Assembly (NCBI GenBank): GCA_964596405.1
Contig: CAZQSS010000005.1
Coordinates: forward strand, 1-34,523
Direction: 5' to 3'
DNA length: 34,523 bases
DNA from: CAZQSS01 sp964596405
Lineage (GTDB): Bacteria; Patescibacteriota; Patescibacteriia; Magasanikbacterales; UBA10003
The notes under the pieces are model-generated. The model made no database searches. It was not told the origin of the DNA and saw only the letters and a program-made list of their open reading frames with translations. The position numbers were made by a program, and so were the translations under genes. Below are positions 22,726 through 30,030 of the stretch, piece by piece (the first letter of the stretch is position 1; each line of letters opens with the position of its first letter).

Positions 22726-22728
22726 ATA

Positions 22729-22866
22729 TTAAACCGTGAGTCGTTTTCTCCCTTTGGCGCGGCGTCTAGCTAAGACTTTGCGGCCGCCGCTGGTTCTCAT
22801 TTTGACCAAAAAACCGTGCGTCTTAACGCGTTTCAATTTTTTCGGCTGATAAGTGCGTTTTGGCAT
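22729..22866 (-). CDS. rpmH: Large ribosomal subunit protein bL34
   Basis: 45 residues: MPKRTYQPKKLKRVKTHGFL at the start, then 'VKMRTSGGRKVLARRRAKGRKRLTV'. This is a full-length bL34 with the typical 'THGFLVRMxTxxGRKVLxRRRxKGRxRL' signature. It is a small basic protein of the 50S subunit. It is the first gene of the rpmH-rnpA-yidD set and diverges from dnaA across the origin region. Confidence 0.97.
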   Translation of the reverse strand: MPKRTYQPKKLKRVKTHGFLVKMRTSGGRKVLARRRAKGRKRLTV

Positions 22867-23101
22867 ATTTAGTCTACTTAGTTTATAACTTTTCTAGTAT
22901 ATCACCGATTTAAAAAATAATCAAGACTGGTGTAAATTTTAAAAAAATTATTTTTTAATTATTAACAGTTATCCACAGTCTGTCCACACCATAATCACTA
23001 CCCATCCTATTGGACAAACTTTATTCCCGTGCTATACTATTTAAATATGCTTAGATGGAGTTATCCACAGGCAATAAAGTCTCTAAAATTAGCTAAAATA
23101 T
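22867..23101. other. rpmH-dnaA intergenic region with DnaA boxes, possible oriC part
   Basis: A/T-rich gap between divergent rpmH and dnaA. Perfect TTATCCACA boxes lie at 22969-22977 and 23061-23069, plus a TGTCCACAC variant at 22981-22989. The second perfect box lies within the dnaA leader, so DnaA may autoregulate. Confidence 0.75.
23010..23038 (+). promoter_or_regulatory. dnaA promoter
   Basis: TTGGAC (23010-23015), exactly 17 nt, then TATACT (23033-23038). The leader of about 57 nt carries a DnaA box at 23061 and no obvious Shine-Dalgarno site. Confidence 0.75.
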
Positions 23102-24496
23102 ATGACAACCGAGCAAATTTGGCAAGCCGTTTTAGCCGAACTGGAATTAACCCTTAGTAAAGCCAACTTTACCACTTGGTTTAAAAACACATTCATTGGC
23201 AGTTACGATAATGAAGAAGTGGTGGTTTGTGTGCCGGGCATGTTCTATAAATCATGGCTGGAGGGCAAATTCCATTCTCAATTGATAAAACTGATTGAAA
23301 AGGTCTCTAGCCGGCAGGTTCGCTCACTCACTTACAGAGTAGAAACCCGCCGTCAGACCATTTCTATCCCGGTCTCTGAACTTTCTAATCAAGAAAAAAC
23401 TCAAATTGACACTATCGCTTCTTCTAATAAATCATCTTCTCTAAATTCATTCGGATTAAACCCGCGTTATATTTTTGACAATTTTGTCGTGGGTAAAGGT
23501 AATGAACTGGCTCACGCGGCCGCCCAAGCCATTGTCGCCAGGCCCGGCCAAGCTTACAATCCGCTTTTTATTTACGGCGGTTCCGGTTTGGGTAAAACTC
23601 ACATTCTTCAAGCGATTGGCAATCAACTTTTGCGTTCTGGCGCTGTCAAAAAAGTTGTTTATACCACTTGCGAAAAATTTGCTAATGAATTTATAAGTTC
23701 AGTCCGTCCTGCGAATTTTGATAAAGATAAAGAAAAACCAAAAATGTTCCAAGACAGTTATCGTCACACCGATGTTTTATTAATTGACGATATCCAATTC
23801 ATCTCCGGAAAAGAACAAACTCAAGAAGCTTTTTTTCACACTTTTAATACTTTACACCAGTTGGATAAACAAATTGTTATTACTTCCGACCGACCGCCTA
23901 AAGCCATTAAGGGTTTAGAAGAACGACTCCTCACCCGTTTTGAAATGGGTATGATTGCTGATGTTATCGCCCCCGAATTTGAAACTCGTGTCGCTATTTT
24001 ACAACAGAAATGCCTGGAAAAAAACTTTCTCTTAGAACAACCATTGCTTTTTTTAATTGCTTCCCTGGTTAAAAATAATGTCCGGGAATTAGAAGGCGCT
24101 CTAAATAAAATCTATGCTTATTTTCAGCTTAAACAAACCCAACCAAATGAAGATGTTGTCCGTGGTTTAATCGCCAACTTGGAAAATTCCGCCTCCAATA
24201 AAGTGGTCACCCCTAAAATCATTATTCAAGTAGTCTCGGAATTTTATGATATCAAACTGGATGAAATTCTTTCGCCTAAACGCGACAAACGCCTATCTCA
24301 TCCGCGCCAGATTATAATGTTTTTAATGCGTGAAGAAATTAAATGTTCTTTTCCGGCCATTGGCGCCGAACTGGGCGGCCGCGATCATACCACCGCGATG
24401 CATGCCTGTAAAAAAATTAAATTTGATGTAGAAAAAAATTATAAAATTCGCGAAGAGGTTAATCAAATTCGCCAAAGACTCTATCATCCTGTTTAA
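23102..24496 (+). CDS. dnaA: Chromosomal replication initiator DnaA
   Basis: 464 residues, full length. Domain I is at about 1-85 (TTEQIWQAVLAELELTLSK onward), followed by a short linker. The AAA+ domain III has Walker A 'IYGGSGLGKTHILQ' (about 159-166) and Walker B 'DVLLIDDIQFISGKEQTQEA', and sensor 1 follows. Domain IV carries the DnaA-box signature 'GAELGGRDHTTAMHACKKI'. It binds TTATCCACA boxes and opens the origin; boxes are present on both sides of the gene. dnaN follows on the same strand after a 246-nt A/T-rich gap. Confidence 0.98.
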   Translation: MTTEQIWQAVLAELELTLSKANFTTWFKNTFIGSYDNEEVVVCVPGMFYKSWLEGKFHSQLIKLIEKVSSRQVRSLTYRVETRRQTISIPVSELSNQEKTQIDTIASSNKSSSLNSFGLNPRYIFDNFVVGKGNELAHAAAQAIVARPGQAYNPLFIYGGSGLGKTHILQAIGNQLLRSGAVKKVVYTTCEKFANEFISSVRPANFDKDKEKPKMFQDSYRHTDVLLIDDIQFISGKEQTQEAFFHTFNTLHQLDKQIVITSDRPPKAIKGLEERLLTRFEMGMIADVIAPEFETRVAILQQKCLEKNFLLEQPLLFLIASLVKNNVRELEGALNKIYAYFQLKQTQPNEDVVRGLIANLENSASNKVVTPKIIIQVVSEFYDIKLDEILSPKRDKRLSHPRQIIMFLMREEIKCSFPAIGAELGGRDHTTAMHACKKIKFDVEKNYKIREEVNQIRQRLYHPV

Positions 24497-24742
24497 TTCT
24501 TGTGAATTCATCTTGCGTAAAATTGTTGATATCTCGCTCTTCTCTCAATCACTTATCCACTATTAATTGTCATTAACATTTTACCTGTTTATAAGTACGT
24601 TTTCTATCCACTTCTTATCCTCACTTTCTTATTTGATTATTTCCATTTTTTTATCTTATTTTAGATAAATTATAAAGTTATCTACCGTATCCACACTATT
24701 ATTAATACTATTATATCTAAATATCTATTATATTAAACAATT
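24497..24742. other. dnaA-dnaN intergenic region, likely origin/DUE candidate
   Basis: Very A/T-rich, with several near-consensus boxes: TTATCCACT at 24551-24559, CTATCCACT near 24605, and GTATCCACAC near 24688. Long A/T-only stretches follow (24620-24742), suitable for unwinding. A TATATT (24729-24734) lies 8 nt before the dnaN ATG and may be its -10. Confidence 0.65.
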
Positions 24743-25888
24743 ATGAGGTTTTCTTGTACACAGGAGAATTTATCCCAAGGTTTACAAATTGTCAGTCATA
24801 TTGCCACGAAGAATATTTCTTTACCGATTTTGAGTAATGTTTTAATTAAAATACAAAATAAAGAATTAAAATTAATTACCACTAATTTAGAAATTGCCAT
24901 TATCTGTAAAGTCCGGGCTAAGGTTGAAGAAGACGGCGATTATACGGTTCCATCTCAATTATTTAATGAATATCTTTCGGTTATATCCGGTAATCGGGTA
25001 GATTTAGAAATTAAAAATGATGGTATATCTATTTCCACTGATGATGATAAAACAATTATTAAAGGCAATAAAGCGGCTGATTTTCCTTTGATACCTCATT
25101 TAGAAAAAAACAATTTTTATGGTATTTTAATGGATAATTTTAAATCATCACTGCAACAAGTCTTATTTGCCGTATCAAAAAATGAAGCGCGACCGGAATT
25201 ATCCGGTGTTTTATTTCATTTTAATTCAGAATATAAACCGGGTTATTTGGTTTGTGCCGCTACCGATAGTTATCGTTTAGCTGAAAAAGGTGTAAAATTA
25301 ATAGTTGACGGTAAATATAGTCAGACAGAAAAGAAAATTATTGTTCCGACCAGAGTTTTACAAGAGGTCTTGCGTATTATGTCTATTTTTCGCAATGATG
25401 TTGATGAAAATCCGCCGTTGGAAATTACCGTGGCTGATAATCAAATTATGTTTTCTTATGGTTCGGTGGAAATTATTTCGCGTTTAATTGAAGGTCAATA
25501 TCCTGATTACCGGGGAATTATTCCTCAGAATTTTAAAACTACTGTTAATTTTACCGTGGCTGATTGGGTGAGAAGAATTAAAGCCGCCAGTTTTTTTTCC
25601 AATATTGGAATTAATGGCGTTCATATTTCTTTTAAAAGTGGAGCTGATCAGAAAGCTATATTTAATTCAACTAACGGTCAATTAGGCGAACATACCAGCC
25701 AAACCCTCTGTCAAATTATTGGTGATGATAATCAGATATTAATTAATTATCGTTATTTATTGGATGGTTTATCAAATTTAGGCAGTGAAGAGGTTACTTT
25801 AAAATTGATTTCTCCGGAATCACCTTGTGTTTTGGAACCAAAAGATAAAAAAGATTATTTGTATATTATCATGCCGATCAAACAATAA
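24743..25888 (+). CDS. dnaN: DNA polymerase III sliding clamp, beta subunit
   Basis: 381 residues, the usual length, beginning MRFSCTQENLSQGLQIVSHI. Three clamp-fold repeats can be followed, with 'LPILSNVLIKIQNKELKLIT' in the first and 'ATDSYRLAEKGVKL' in the second. The conserved C-terminal 'YIIMPIKQ' corresponds to the usual 'LIMPMRL'. The protein forms the ring that tethers polymerases to DNA. A/T-rich codons are used more than in the neighbours. Hairpins and a terminator follow. Confidence 0.97.
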   Translation: MRFSCTQENLSQGLQIVSHIATKNISLPILSNVLIKIQNKELKLITTNLEIAIICKVRAKVEEDGDYTVPSQLFNEYLSVISGNRVDLEIKNDGISISTDDDKTIIKGNKAADFPLIPHLEKNNFYGILMDNFKSSLQQVLFAVSKNEARPELSGVLFHFNSEYKPGYLVCAATDSYRLAEKGVKLIVDGKYSQTEKKIIVPTRVLQEVLRIMSIFRNDVDENPPLEITVADNQIMFSYGSVEIISRLIEGQYPDYRGIIPQNFKTTVNFTVADWVRRIKAASFFSNIGINGVHISFKSGADQKAIFNSTNGQLGEHTSQTLCQIIGDDNQILINYRYLLDGLSNLGSEEVTLKLISPESPCVLEPKDKKDYLYIIMPIKQ

Positions 25889-25891
25889 AGA

Positions 25892-25939
25892 GCCACGCCG
25901 CGGGACAAGCCCGTGGCGCCCCGAGTTCATCTCGGGGCG
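25892..25939. repeat. Two adjacent GC-rich hairpins after dnaN
   Basis: GCCACG/CGTGGC (25892-25917) and CGCCCCGAG-ttcat-CTCGGGGCG (25917-25939). There is no T run, so they look like inserted hairpins or transcript 3'-end protection rather than terminators. Confidence 0.7.
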
Positions 25940-25962
25940 AATAAACACTAATTGACACTAAT

Positions 25963-25991
25963 AAATCCACTCGCTTGAGGCGAGTGGATTT
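25963..25991. terminator. Bidirectional terminator between dnaN and the penicillin-binding protein gene
   Basis: The stem AAATCCACTCGC/GCGAGTGGATTT has loop TTGAG. The genes are convergent and short A/T runs flank both sides. Confidence 0.85.
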
Positions 25992-26002
25992 TAAGTTGAT
26001 TC

Positions 26003-28867
26003 TTATTCAACATTGATGATTAATTCTCCGCCACCGTAGGTTTGATTATCAACATCAGTTATTTTTGAAGTAAATTTATATTGTCCGGTTGAAGGTTGAC
26101 CGGACCAGGTTAAATTTAAATTTTTTTCCGCCGGTTCAGAAATATCAGAAAATAGATGAGGTGTGTTATCTTCAATATTAGTGAGATAAATTAAAACTTT
26201 TTTTATTTTTTCCGGCTGATGGAAATTCAAATTTATTGAAATAGGAAATCGACTGTTGGAAATCACAACATTATTATTCGGTGAATTAAAATAAAGTGTG
26301 GGTGGATTTAACTCCGCCACTAAATTTATATCAATCTTAGTTTCGGCGGGATAACCGGAGCTATCAATGACTTTCGCTTTGATTGTATGAAATCCTTTAG
26401 GGGTTTCCCAGAGATAAGTTTGATATGAATAAGGCTCACCGGAAACGGATTTTAATAAAACATCATCAAGATAAAATTCAACCTTTTTTACTCCCCTTTC
26501 GGAGCTGACTTGGGCGTTGACGATTAAATTTCTGTTATTCAAAGTTTGGTTGGCCAGAGGACTGGTAATGGATATTTTAGGCAAATTGGGCAAAACCGAA
26601 TCATCATATTCAGTGGGTATGGCTTCGGGAAAAATACCGTTTTTTTCCGACCATTTTTTTACTCCATCTTCCCAGTTGGTAAAGTTTGGATCCAAAGACG
26701 GATCGGCTGGCGGCGGCCCAAAAATATCATCTTTATTAAGATAGTATAATATGGAATGGGGTTGCTTAAAAATCTTGGTCTCAATTAAATCCGGCGGGGT
26801 GGAGTTGGAGGATAATTTACCGTTAAGTTTATTAACATTGACCGTGACCTCACCCAAGCCTTGGCCGACTAAGATTGGTTTAATATCGGTCGGGAGTGGA
26901 TCGGGTGGATTAAAAGCCTCCACCGGCGTATCTTTTAATGTCCGCAACATATAAGCGCGCCAGATTGGGGCCGCGGTTAAAACACCATCGGCTTTTTTAG
27001 CCATGGGTTTATTGTTGTTATTGCCGACCCACACGCCGGTGACGACCGATGGGGTAAAACCGATTGTCCAGCCATCAATCCATTCATTAGTGGTGCCGGT
27101 TTTGGCCGCGACCGGCCGATCGGGTAAAATTAACGGACTGTTTTCGCCAAAAATATAGGCGCGGGAGCTGTTATCAGAAAGAATATCAGTGACGGTGCGG
27201 GCCACATTATTATCAATAACCTGGGCCGAAGACGGTTCACTCCATTTTTCCAAAGTATTGCCTTGAGAATCACTCACTTCTAAAATTGCCGAAGCCGGAA
27301 TAGTGGTGCCTTCACGGGCCAAAGCCATAAAACTATGAACATGTTCCAAAAGTTTTACTTCACCGCCGCCTAAAACCAAAGAGAGGCCAAAACGGCTACG
27401 GTCATTAAGGGTGGTGTAACCCAATTGTTGAGCGAGATTTAAAACATTATCAATACCGGTCAGATACAAAACTTTAACGGCGGGGATGTTTAATGAACCG
27501 GCTAAAGCGCGGCGTAAACTGATTGGACCGCGTTCGCCTAAATCATAATCGTGGGGCGTATAATCTTCGGTTTCGGTTTTGAAAGTTGTTTCCACATCAT
27601 AAACTTTAGTCTCCGGCGTCAAACCTTTGGCAAAGCCGGCGGCATAAACAATGGGTTTAAAAGATGAACCCGGTTGGCGCGGCCGCAGAGTCACGTTGAC
27701 CTGGCCATCTATTTTTTCGTCAAAAAAATCACGGGAACCAACCATGGCCAGAATTTGGCCGGTTTTGGCATCCAGCGAAACTAACGCCGCGTTAGAGGCT
27801 TTATATTTTTTTTCATTGGCTTCGGCGCCTTTTTTCACTTCTTCTTCGGCAATCAACTGTTTGTCATAATCCAAAGTGGTGATGACTTTTAATCCCCCCT
27901 CTTCCAGAGTTTTTTCACCATATTTTTCCGAAAGCAATTCTTTGATGTAGAGAACAAAATGCGGCGCCACCAAACCGATTTTCATCCGGTTGATTTTGAG
28001 CGGTTCTTTTTTGGCAGTTTCGGCTTGTCCTTGGTTGATACGGCCGGTTTCCAGCAGTTTATCAATAACAAAATTTCTGCGACCTAGCAGTAAGTCGTTG
28101 TTATTGAGATAGCGTGTTGGCGCCTGGGGCAAGGCCGCCAGGGTGGCCGCTTCGGCCAGAGTGATTTCTTTTACCGATTTGCCAAAGTAACTTTCAGAAG
28201 CCGCTTCAATGCCGTAATTGGAAGAGCCGTAGGGTATTTCATTAAAATAAAGTTTAAGAATTTGATCTTTGGTATATTTTCGTTCAATTTGTTTGGCCAA
28301 AATTGCCTCTTTGATTTTTCGCGTGTAAGTTTTTTCATTAGTCAAAACAGCGTTTTTGACCAATTGTTGAGTCATGGTTGACGCGCCGCCGCCGCCGGTT
28401 TTACTGCCCAGAAGATTGGAAGCAAAGGCGCGGGCAATACTTAACCAGGCGACACCGGTGTGATTATAAAAATTTTTATCTTCCACCACGATCGTCGCCC
28501 ACTTGGCATATTCCGGAATATCGGCCAATTCCACCGAAGTTCTTTTTTTATCGGAAAAGACTTCGTAGAGCAGGTGTTCACCGGTGCGGTCGTAGATTTT
28601 AGTGCTTTGAGCCACGTGGCGTTCTATCAGTTTATTGGGGTCGGGCAAATCACGTGAGGCCCAGGCAATAAAAATCGTCAGGCCAAACCAACCCACCACC
28701 ACGGCCACAATGCCGGTTAAAACTAATTTTTTAAAAAAAGCGCCCCAGCCTTTGTTGGGCGAGGAACTAAAAAACGGCCGCTGTTTATAGGCGTGGCGTT
28801 TGGCCGCGACTTTTTGCCGCCATGAGCGCTGGGATTTTGATTTGTAGTCAGAATAAGGTAAGGACAT
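26003..28867 (-). CDS. Class A penicillin-binding protein (PBP1A-like) with C-terminal Ig-like domains
   Basis: 954 residues. A basic cytoplasmic tail is followed by one membrane helix (about 48-70). The GT51 glycosyltransferase shows 'VVEDKNFYNHTG' (catalytic Glu129), 'GASTMTQQLVKN' (161-172) and 'RKIKEAILAKQIERKYTKDQ'. The transpeptidase has the active-site Ser in 'RQPGSSFKPIVYAAG', 'SLNIPAVKVL' in the SxN position and 'AAKTGTTNEWIDGW' (KTG). Two beta-sandwich domains ('PKISITSPLANQTLNNRNL' and 'PPTLYFNSPNNNVVIS') form a C-terminal extension. It polymerises and crosslinks peptidoglycan outside the membrane. It is the only large minus-strand gene right of dnaA, against the likely replication direction. 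Confidence 0.96.
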   Translation of the reverse strand: MSLPYSDYKSKSQRSWRQKVAAKRHAYKQRPFFSSSPNKGWGAFFKKLVLTGIVAVVVGWFGLTIFIAWASRDLPDPNKLIERHVAQSTKIYDRTGEHLLYEVFSDKKRTSVELADIPEYAKWATIVVEDKNFYNHTGVAWLSIARAFASNLLGSKTGGGGASTMTQQLVKNAVLTNEKTYTRKIKEAILAKQIERKYTKDQILKLYFNEIPYGSSNYGIEAASESYFGKSVKEITLAEAATLAALPQAPTRYLNNNDLLLGRRNFVIDKLLETGRINQGQAETAKKEPLKINRMKIGLVAPHFVLYIKELLSEKYGEKTLEEGGLKVITTLDYDKQLIAEEEVKKGAEANEKKYKASNAALVSLDAKTGQILAMVGSRDFFDEKIDGQVNVTLRPRQPGSSFKPIVYAAGFAKGLTPETKVYDVETTFKTETEDYTPHDYDLGERGPISLRRALAGSLNIPAVKVLYLTGIDNVLNLAQQLGYTTLNDRSRFGLSLVLGGGEVKLLEHVHSFMALAREGTTIPASAILEVSDSQGNTLEKWSEPSSAQVIDNNVARTVTDILSDNSSRAYIFGENSPLILPDRPVAAKTGTTNEWIDGWTIGFTPSVVTGVWVGNNNNKPMAKKADGVLTAAPIWRAYMLRTLKDTPVEAFNPPDPLPTDIKPILVGQGLGEVTVNVNKLNGKLSSNSTPPDLIETKIFKQPHSILYYLNKDDIFGPPPADPSLDPNFTNWEDGVKKWSEKNGIFPEAIPTEYDDSVLPNLPKISITSPLANQTLNNRNLIVNAQVSSERGVKKVEFYLDDVLLKSVSGEPYSYQTYLWETPKGFHTIKAKVIDSSGYPAETKIDINLVAELNPPTLYFNSPNNNVVISNSRFPISINLNFHQPEKIKKVLIYLTNIEDNTPHLFSDISEPAEKNLNLTWSGQPSTGQYKFTSKITDVDNQTYGGGELIINVE

Positions 28868-28914
28868 ATCATCATTATAGCCTTAAAGCAAGCATCTTGT
28901 CCATTTTTAGCCTA

Positions 28915-28943
28915 TTGTTTTTTGTTTGATTAGCAGGTAAAAT
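28915..28943 (+). promoter_or_regulatory. Promoter of the 28952 gene, leaderless arrangement
   Basis: TTGTTT (28915-28920), 17 nt, then TAAAAT (28938-28943). The predicted start site near 28950 is about 2 nt before the ATG. Confidence 0.65.
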
Positions 28944-28951
28944 GAACAAAT

Positions 28952-29653
28952 ATGAAAGATTTTTGGCAAACTCGTAAAATTTATCCCACCCTAACCACCA
29001 CTTCAGGGTCAGATTGGCGCGGCAAGATTGAAGAATTGAAGGATCTGAAACTAACCGAAGCGGCGCTTTTTCCCACCCCACTGAAATCCAAGGAACGGCA
29101 AGAACTTTATAATTTGTTAGAGAAAACACCTCTCAAACACGTTCCTTTTGTCCACCTACGGACCGATATGGATGGGGACGAAGTGGAATATTTTATCAAG
29201 CGTTGGGGCACGCGAATTTTTAATGTTCATCCTTTTCTTTTTGATCCCTTGCCGGCCACACTGAAAAAGTTTAAGGATTTAATTTATATCGAAAACAACA
29301 GTGTTATTTGGAGCGAATCCGATGTCAATCAAGTGGCCGGGTTGTGTGTTGATTTTTCGCATTTAGAAGATACACGGCGAACGAACAAGGGATTTTATAT
29401 GAGCGACTTGGCTATGTTGGAAACTCACCTGGCTGGTTGCGCCCATATTAGCGCCATTTCGGCCGAACCATATAGTAATCAGGAAACCAATAAAATTCAA
29501 TACAGCAAACACTATCTTGATAATTTATCCGAAGTGGATTATTTATTGGGTTATCCGGCTAAATATTTTCCGCCGGTCATAGCGATTGAACTGGAAAACA
29601 GTTTAAAAGAGCAATTAGAGATAAAAGAATATATAGTAAAACTCTTGAAATAA
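28952..29653 (+). CDS. Conserved hypothetical protein, possibly TIM-barrel-like
   Basis: 233 residues starting MKDFWQTRKIYPTLTTTSGS. No signal peptide or membrane segment. I do not recognise a named family. The alternation of strands and helices ('LTEAALFPTPL', 'HVPFVHLRTDMDGDEVEYF', 'LIYIENNSVIW', 'GLCVDFSHLED', 'HISAISAEPYSNQ') and the acidic/His residues near strand ends suggest a small (beta/alpha) barrel like sugar-phosphate isomerases or endonuclease IV relatives. This is inference only. A leaderless promoter lies in the 84-nt gap to the divergent PBP gene. Its last codons contain the -35 of the tRNA-Cys promoter. Confidence 0.8.
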   Translation: MKDFWQTRKIYPTLTTTSGSDWRGKIEELKDLKLTEAALFPTPLKSKERQELYNLLEKTPLKHVPFVHLRTDMDGDEVEYFIKRWGTRIFNVHPFLFDPLPATLKKFKDLIYIENNSVIWSESDVNQVAGLCVDFSHLEDTRRTNKGFYMSDLAMLETHLAGCAHISAISAEPYSNQETNKIQYSKHYLDNLSEVDYLLGYPAKYFPPVIAIELENSLKEQLEIKEYIVKLLK

Positions 29654-29673
29654 TAGCCGAATTTTGCTAGGAT
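29645..29673 (+). promoter_or_regulatory. Promoter of the nested tRNA-Cys locus
   Basis: TTGAAA (29645-29650), exactly 17 nt, then TAGGAT (29668-29673). The predicted start site near 29680 is about 3 nt before the 5' end of the outer tRNA. The -35 overlaps the end of the preceding coding sequence. Confidence 0.75.
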
Positions 29674-29693
29674 AAGGCCAGTGGTCACGTAGC

Positions 29694-29756
29694 CCCGCCT
29701 CTCGGTCCGCCGCTCCGCCATTCGGTTTTGTGGCACCAGCAGGCTCGGCGGGCAGG
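29694..29756 (+). repeat. Insert 1 (D arm of the outer tRNA-Cys)
   Basis: 63 nt, GC-rich, with ends CCCGCC (29694-29699) and GGCGGGCAGG (29747-29756). The same CCCGCCT…GGCGGGCAGG family frames 21038-21146. Removing it restores TAGC-CAAGTGG exactly. Confidence 0.75.
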
Positions 29757-29778
29757 CAAGTGGTAAGGCGGGAGTCTG

Positions 29779-29946
29779 TCCCGATATTGTTTTCGCCAAA
29801 GCGGAAAAACAATATCGAGGATCCTCGATCTTTCAACAAAAATTTGGAGATGGCCAGGTAGCCAAGTGGTAAGGCGGGAGTCTGCAAAACTCCTATTCAG
29901 GGGTTCGATTCCCCTCCTGGCCTCCAAATTTTTGGAAAGATCGGGA
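29779..29946 (+). repeat. Insert 2 (anticodon loop of the outer tRNA-Cys), carrying the inner tRNA
   Basis: 168 nt with terminal inverted repeat TCCCGAT/ATCGGGA. Inside, in order: a perfect 12-bp hairpin CGATATTGTTTT/AAAACAATATCG (29782-29817), the palindrome CGAGGATCCTCG (29816-29827), then arms GATCTTTC (29827-29834) and AAAAATTTGGA (29838-29848) that pair with GAAAGATC (29935-29942) and TCCAAATTTTT (29923-29933) around the inner tRNA. Confidence 0.85.
29852..29926 (+). tRNA. Inner, intact tRNA-Cys (anticodon GCA), CCA encoded
   Basis: The acceptor stem is GGCCAGG/CCTGGCC, the D arm GCC-AAGTGGTAA-GGC, the anticodon arm GGAGT-CTGCAAA-ACTCC (GCA) and the T arm AGGGG-TTCGATT-CCCCT, with discriminator U and encoded CCA. 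All stems are perfect. The flanks extend the acceptor helix by 11 and 8 more pairs, which would pair the CCA end with the 5' leader. No separate strong promoter is seen; a TTGTTT-17-CAATAT pair at 29787-29815 lies inside a hairpin. Probably the functional tRNA-Cys of this locus. Confidence 0.95.
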
Positions 29947-29969
29947 CAAAACTCCTATTCAGGGGTTCG

Positions 29970-30009
29970 TCCGGTCATACGACCGGACGCCCAGTCGAAT
30001 GACTGGGCG
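29970..30009 (+). repeat. Insert 3 (T loop of the outer tRNA-Cys): two hairpins
   Basis: 40 nt made only of two perfect stem-loops: TCCGGTC-ATAC-GACCGGA (29970-29987) and CGCCCAGTC-GAAT-GACTGGGCG (29988-30009). Removing it restores TTCG-ATT exactly. Confidence 0.9.
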
Positions 30010-30030
30010 ATTCCCACCGTGACCTCCAAG

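Larger units (their letters stand above)
29683..30028 (+). pseudogene. Outer tRNA-Cys-like gene interrupted by three inserts (one containing a whole tRNA-Cys)
   Basis: Pieces in order: GGTCACG-TAGC (29683-29693), CAAGTGGTAAGGC plus GGGAGTCTG (29757-29778), CAAAACTCCTATTC plus AGGGGTTCG (29947-29969), ATTCCCAC-CGTGACC-TCCA (30010-30028). Joined, they give a full tRNA-Cys with acceptor GGTCACG/CGTGACC, D arm, anticodon GCA and encoded CCA, with no base missing at any junction. The inserts sit in the D arm, between anticodon positions 34 and 35, and between T-loop positions 57 and 58. The T stem is damaged (AGGGG against CCCAC, 2 mismatches), so it may be a dead gene. It could also be an RNA with inserted hairpins or an unknown split precursor. 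Confidence 0.8.

Noticed and set aside
29694..29756. Insert 1 as a separate small RNA gene
   Set aside because: It has no promoter or terminator of its own, and its ends match a dispersed GC-rich repeat.
29779..29946. Group I intron in the anticodon loop of tRNA-Cys
   Set aside because: The 34/35 position fits known tRNA group I introns, but 168 nt that includes a whole tRNA leaves no room for the P3-P7 core, and no core motifs are seen.
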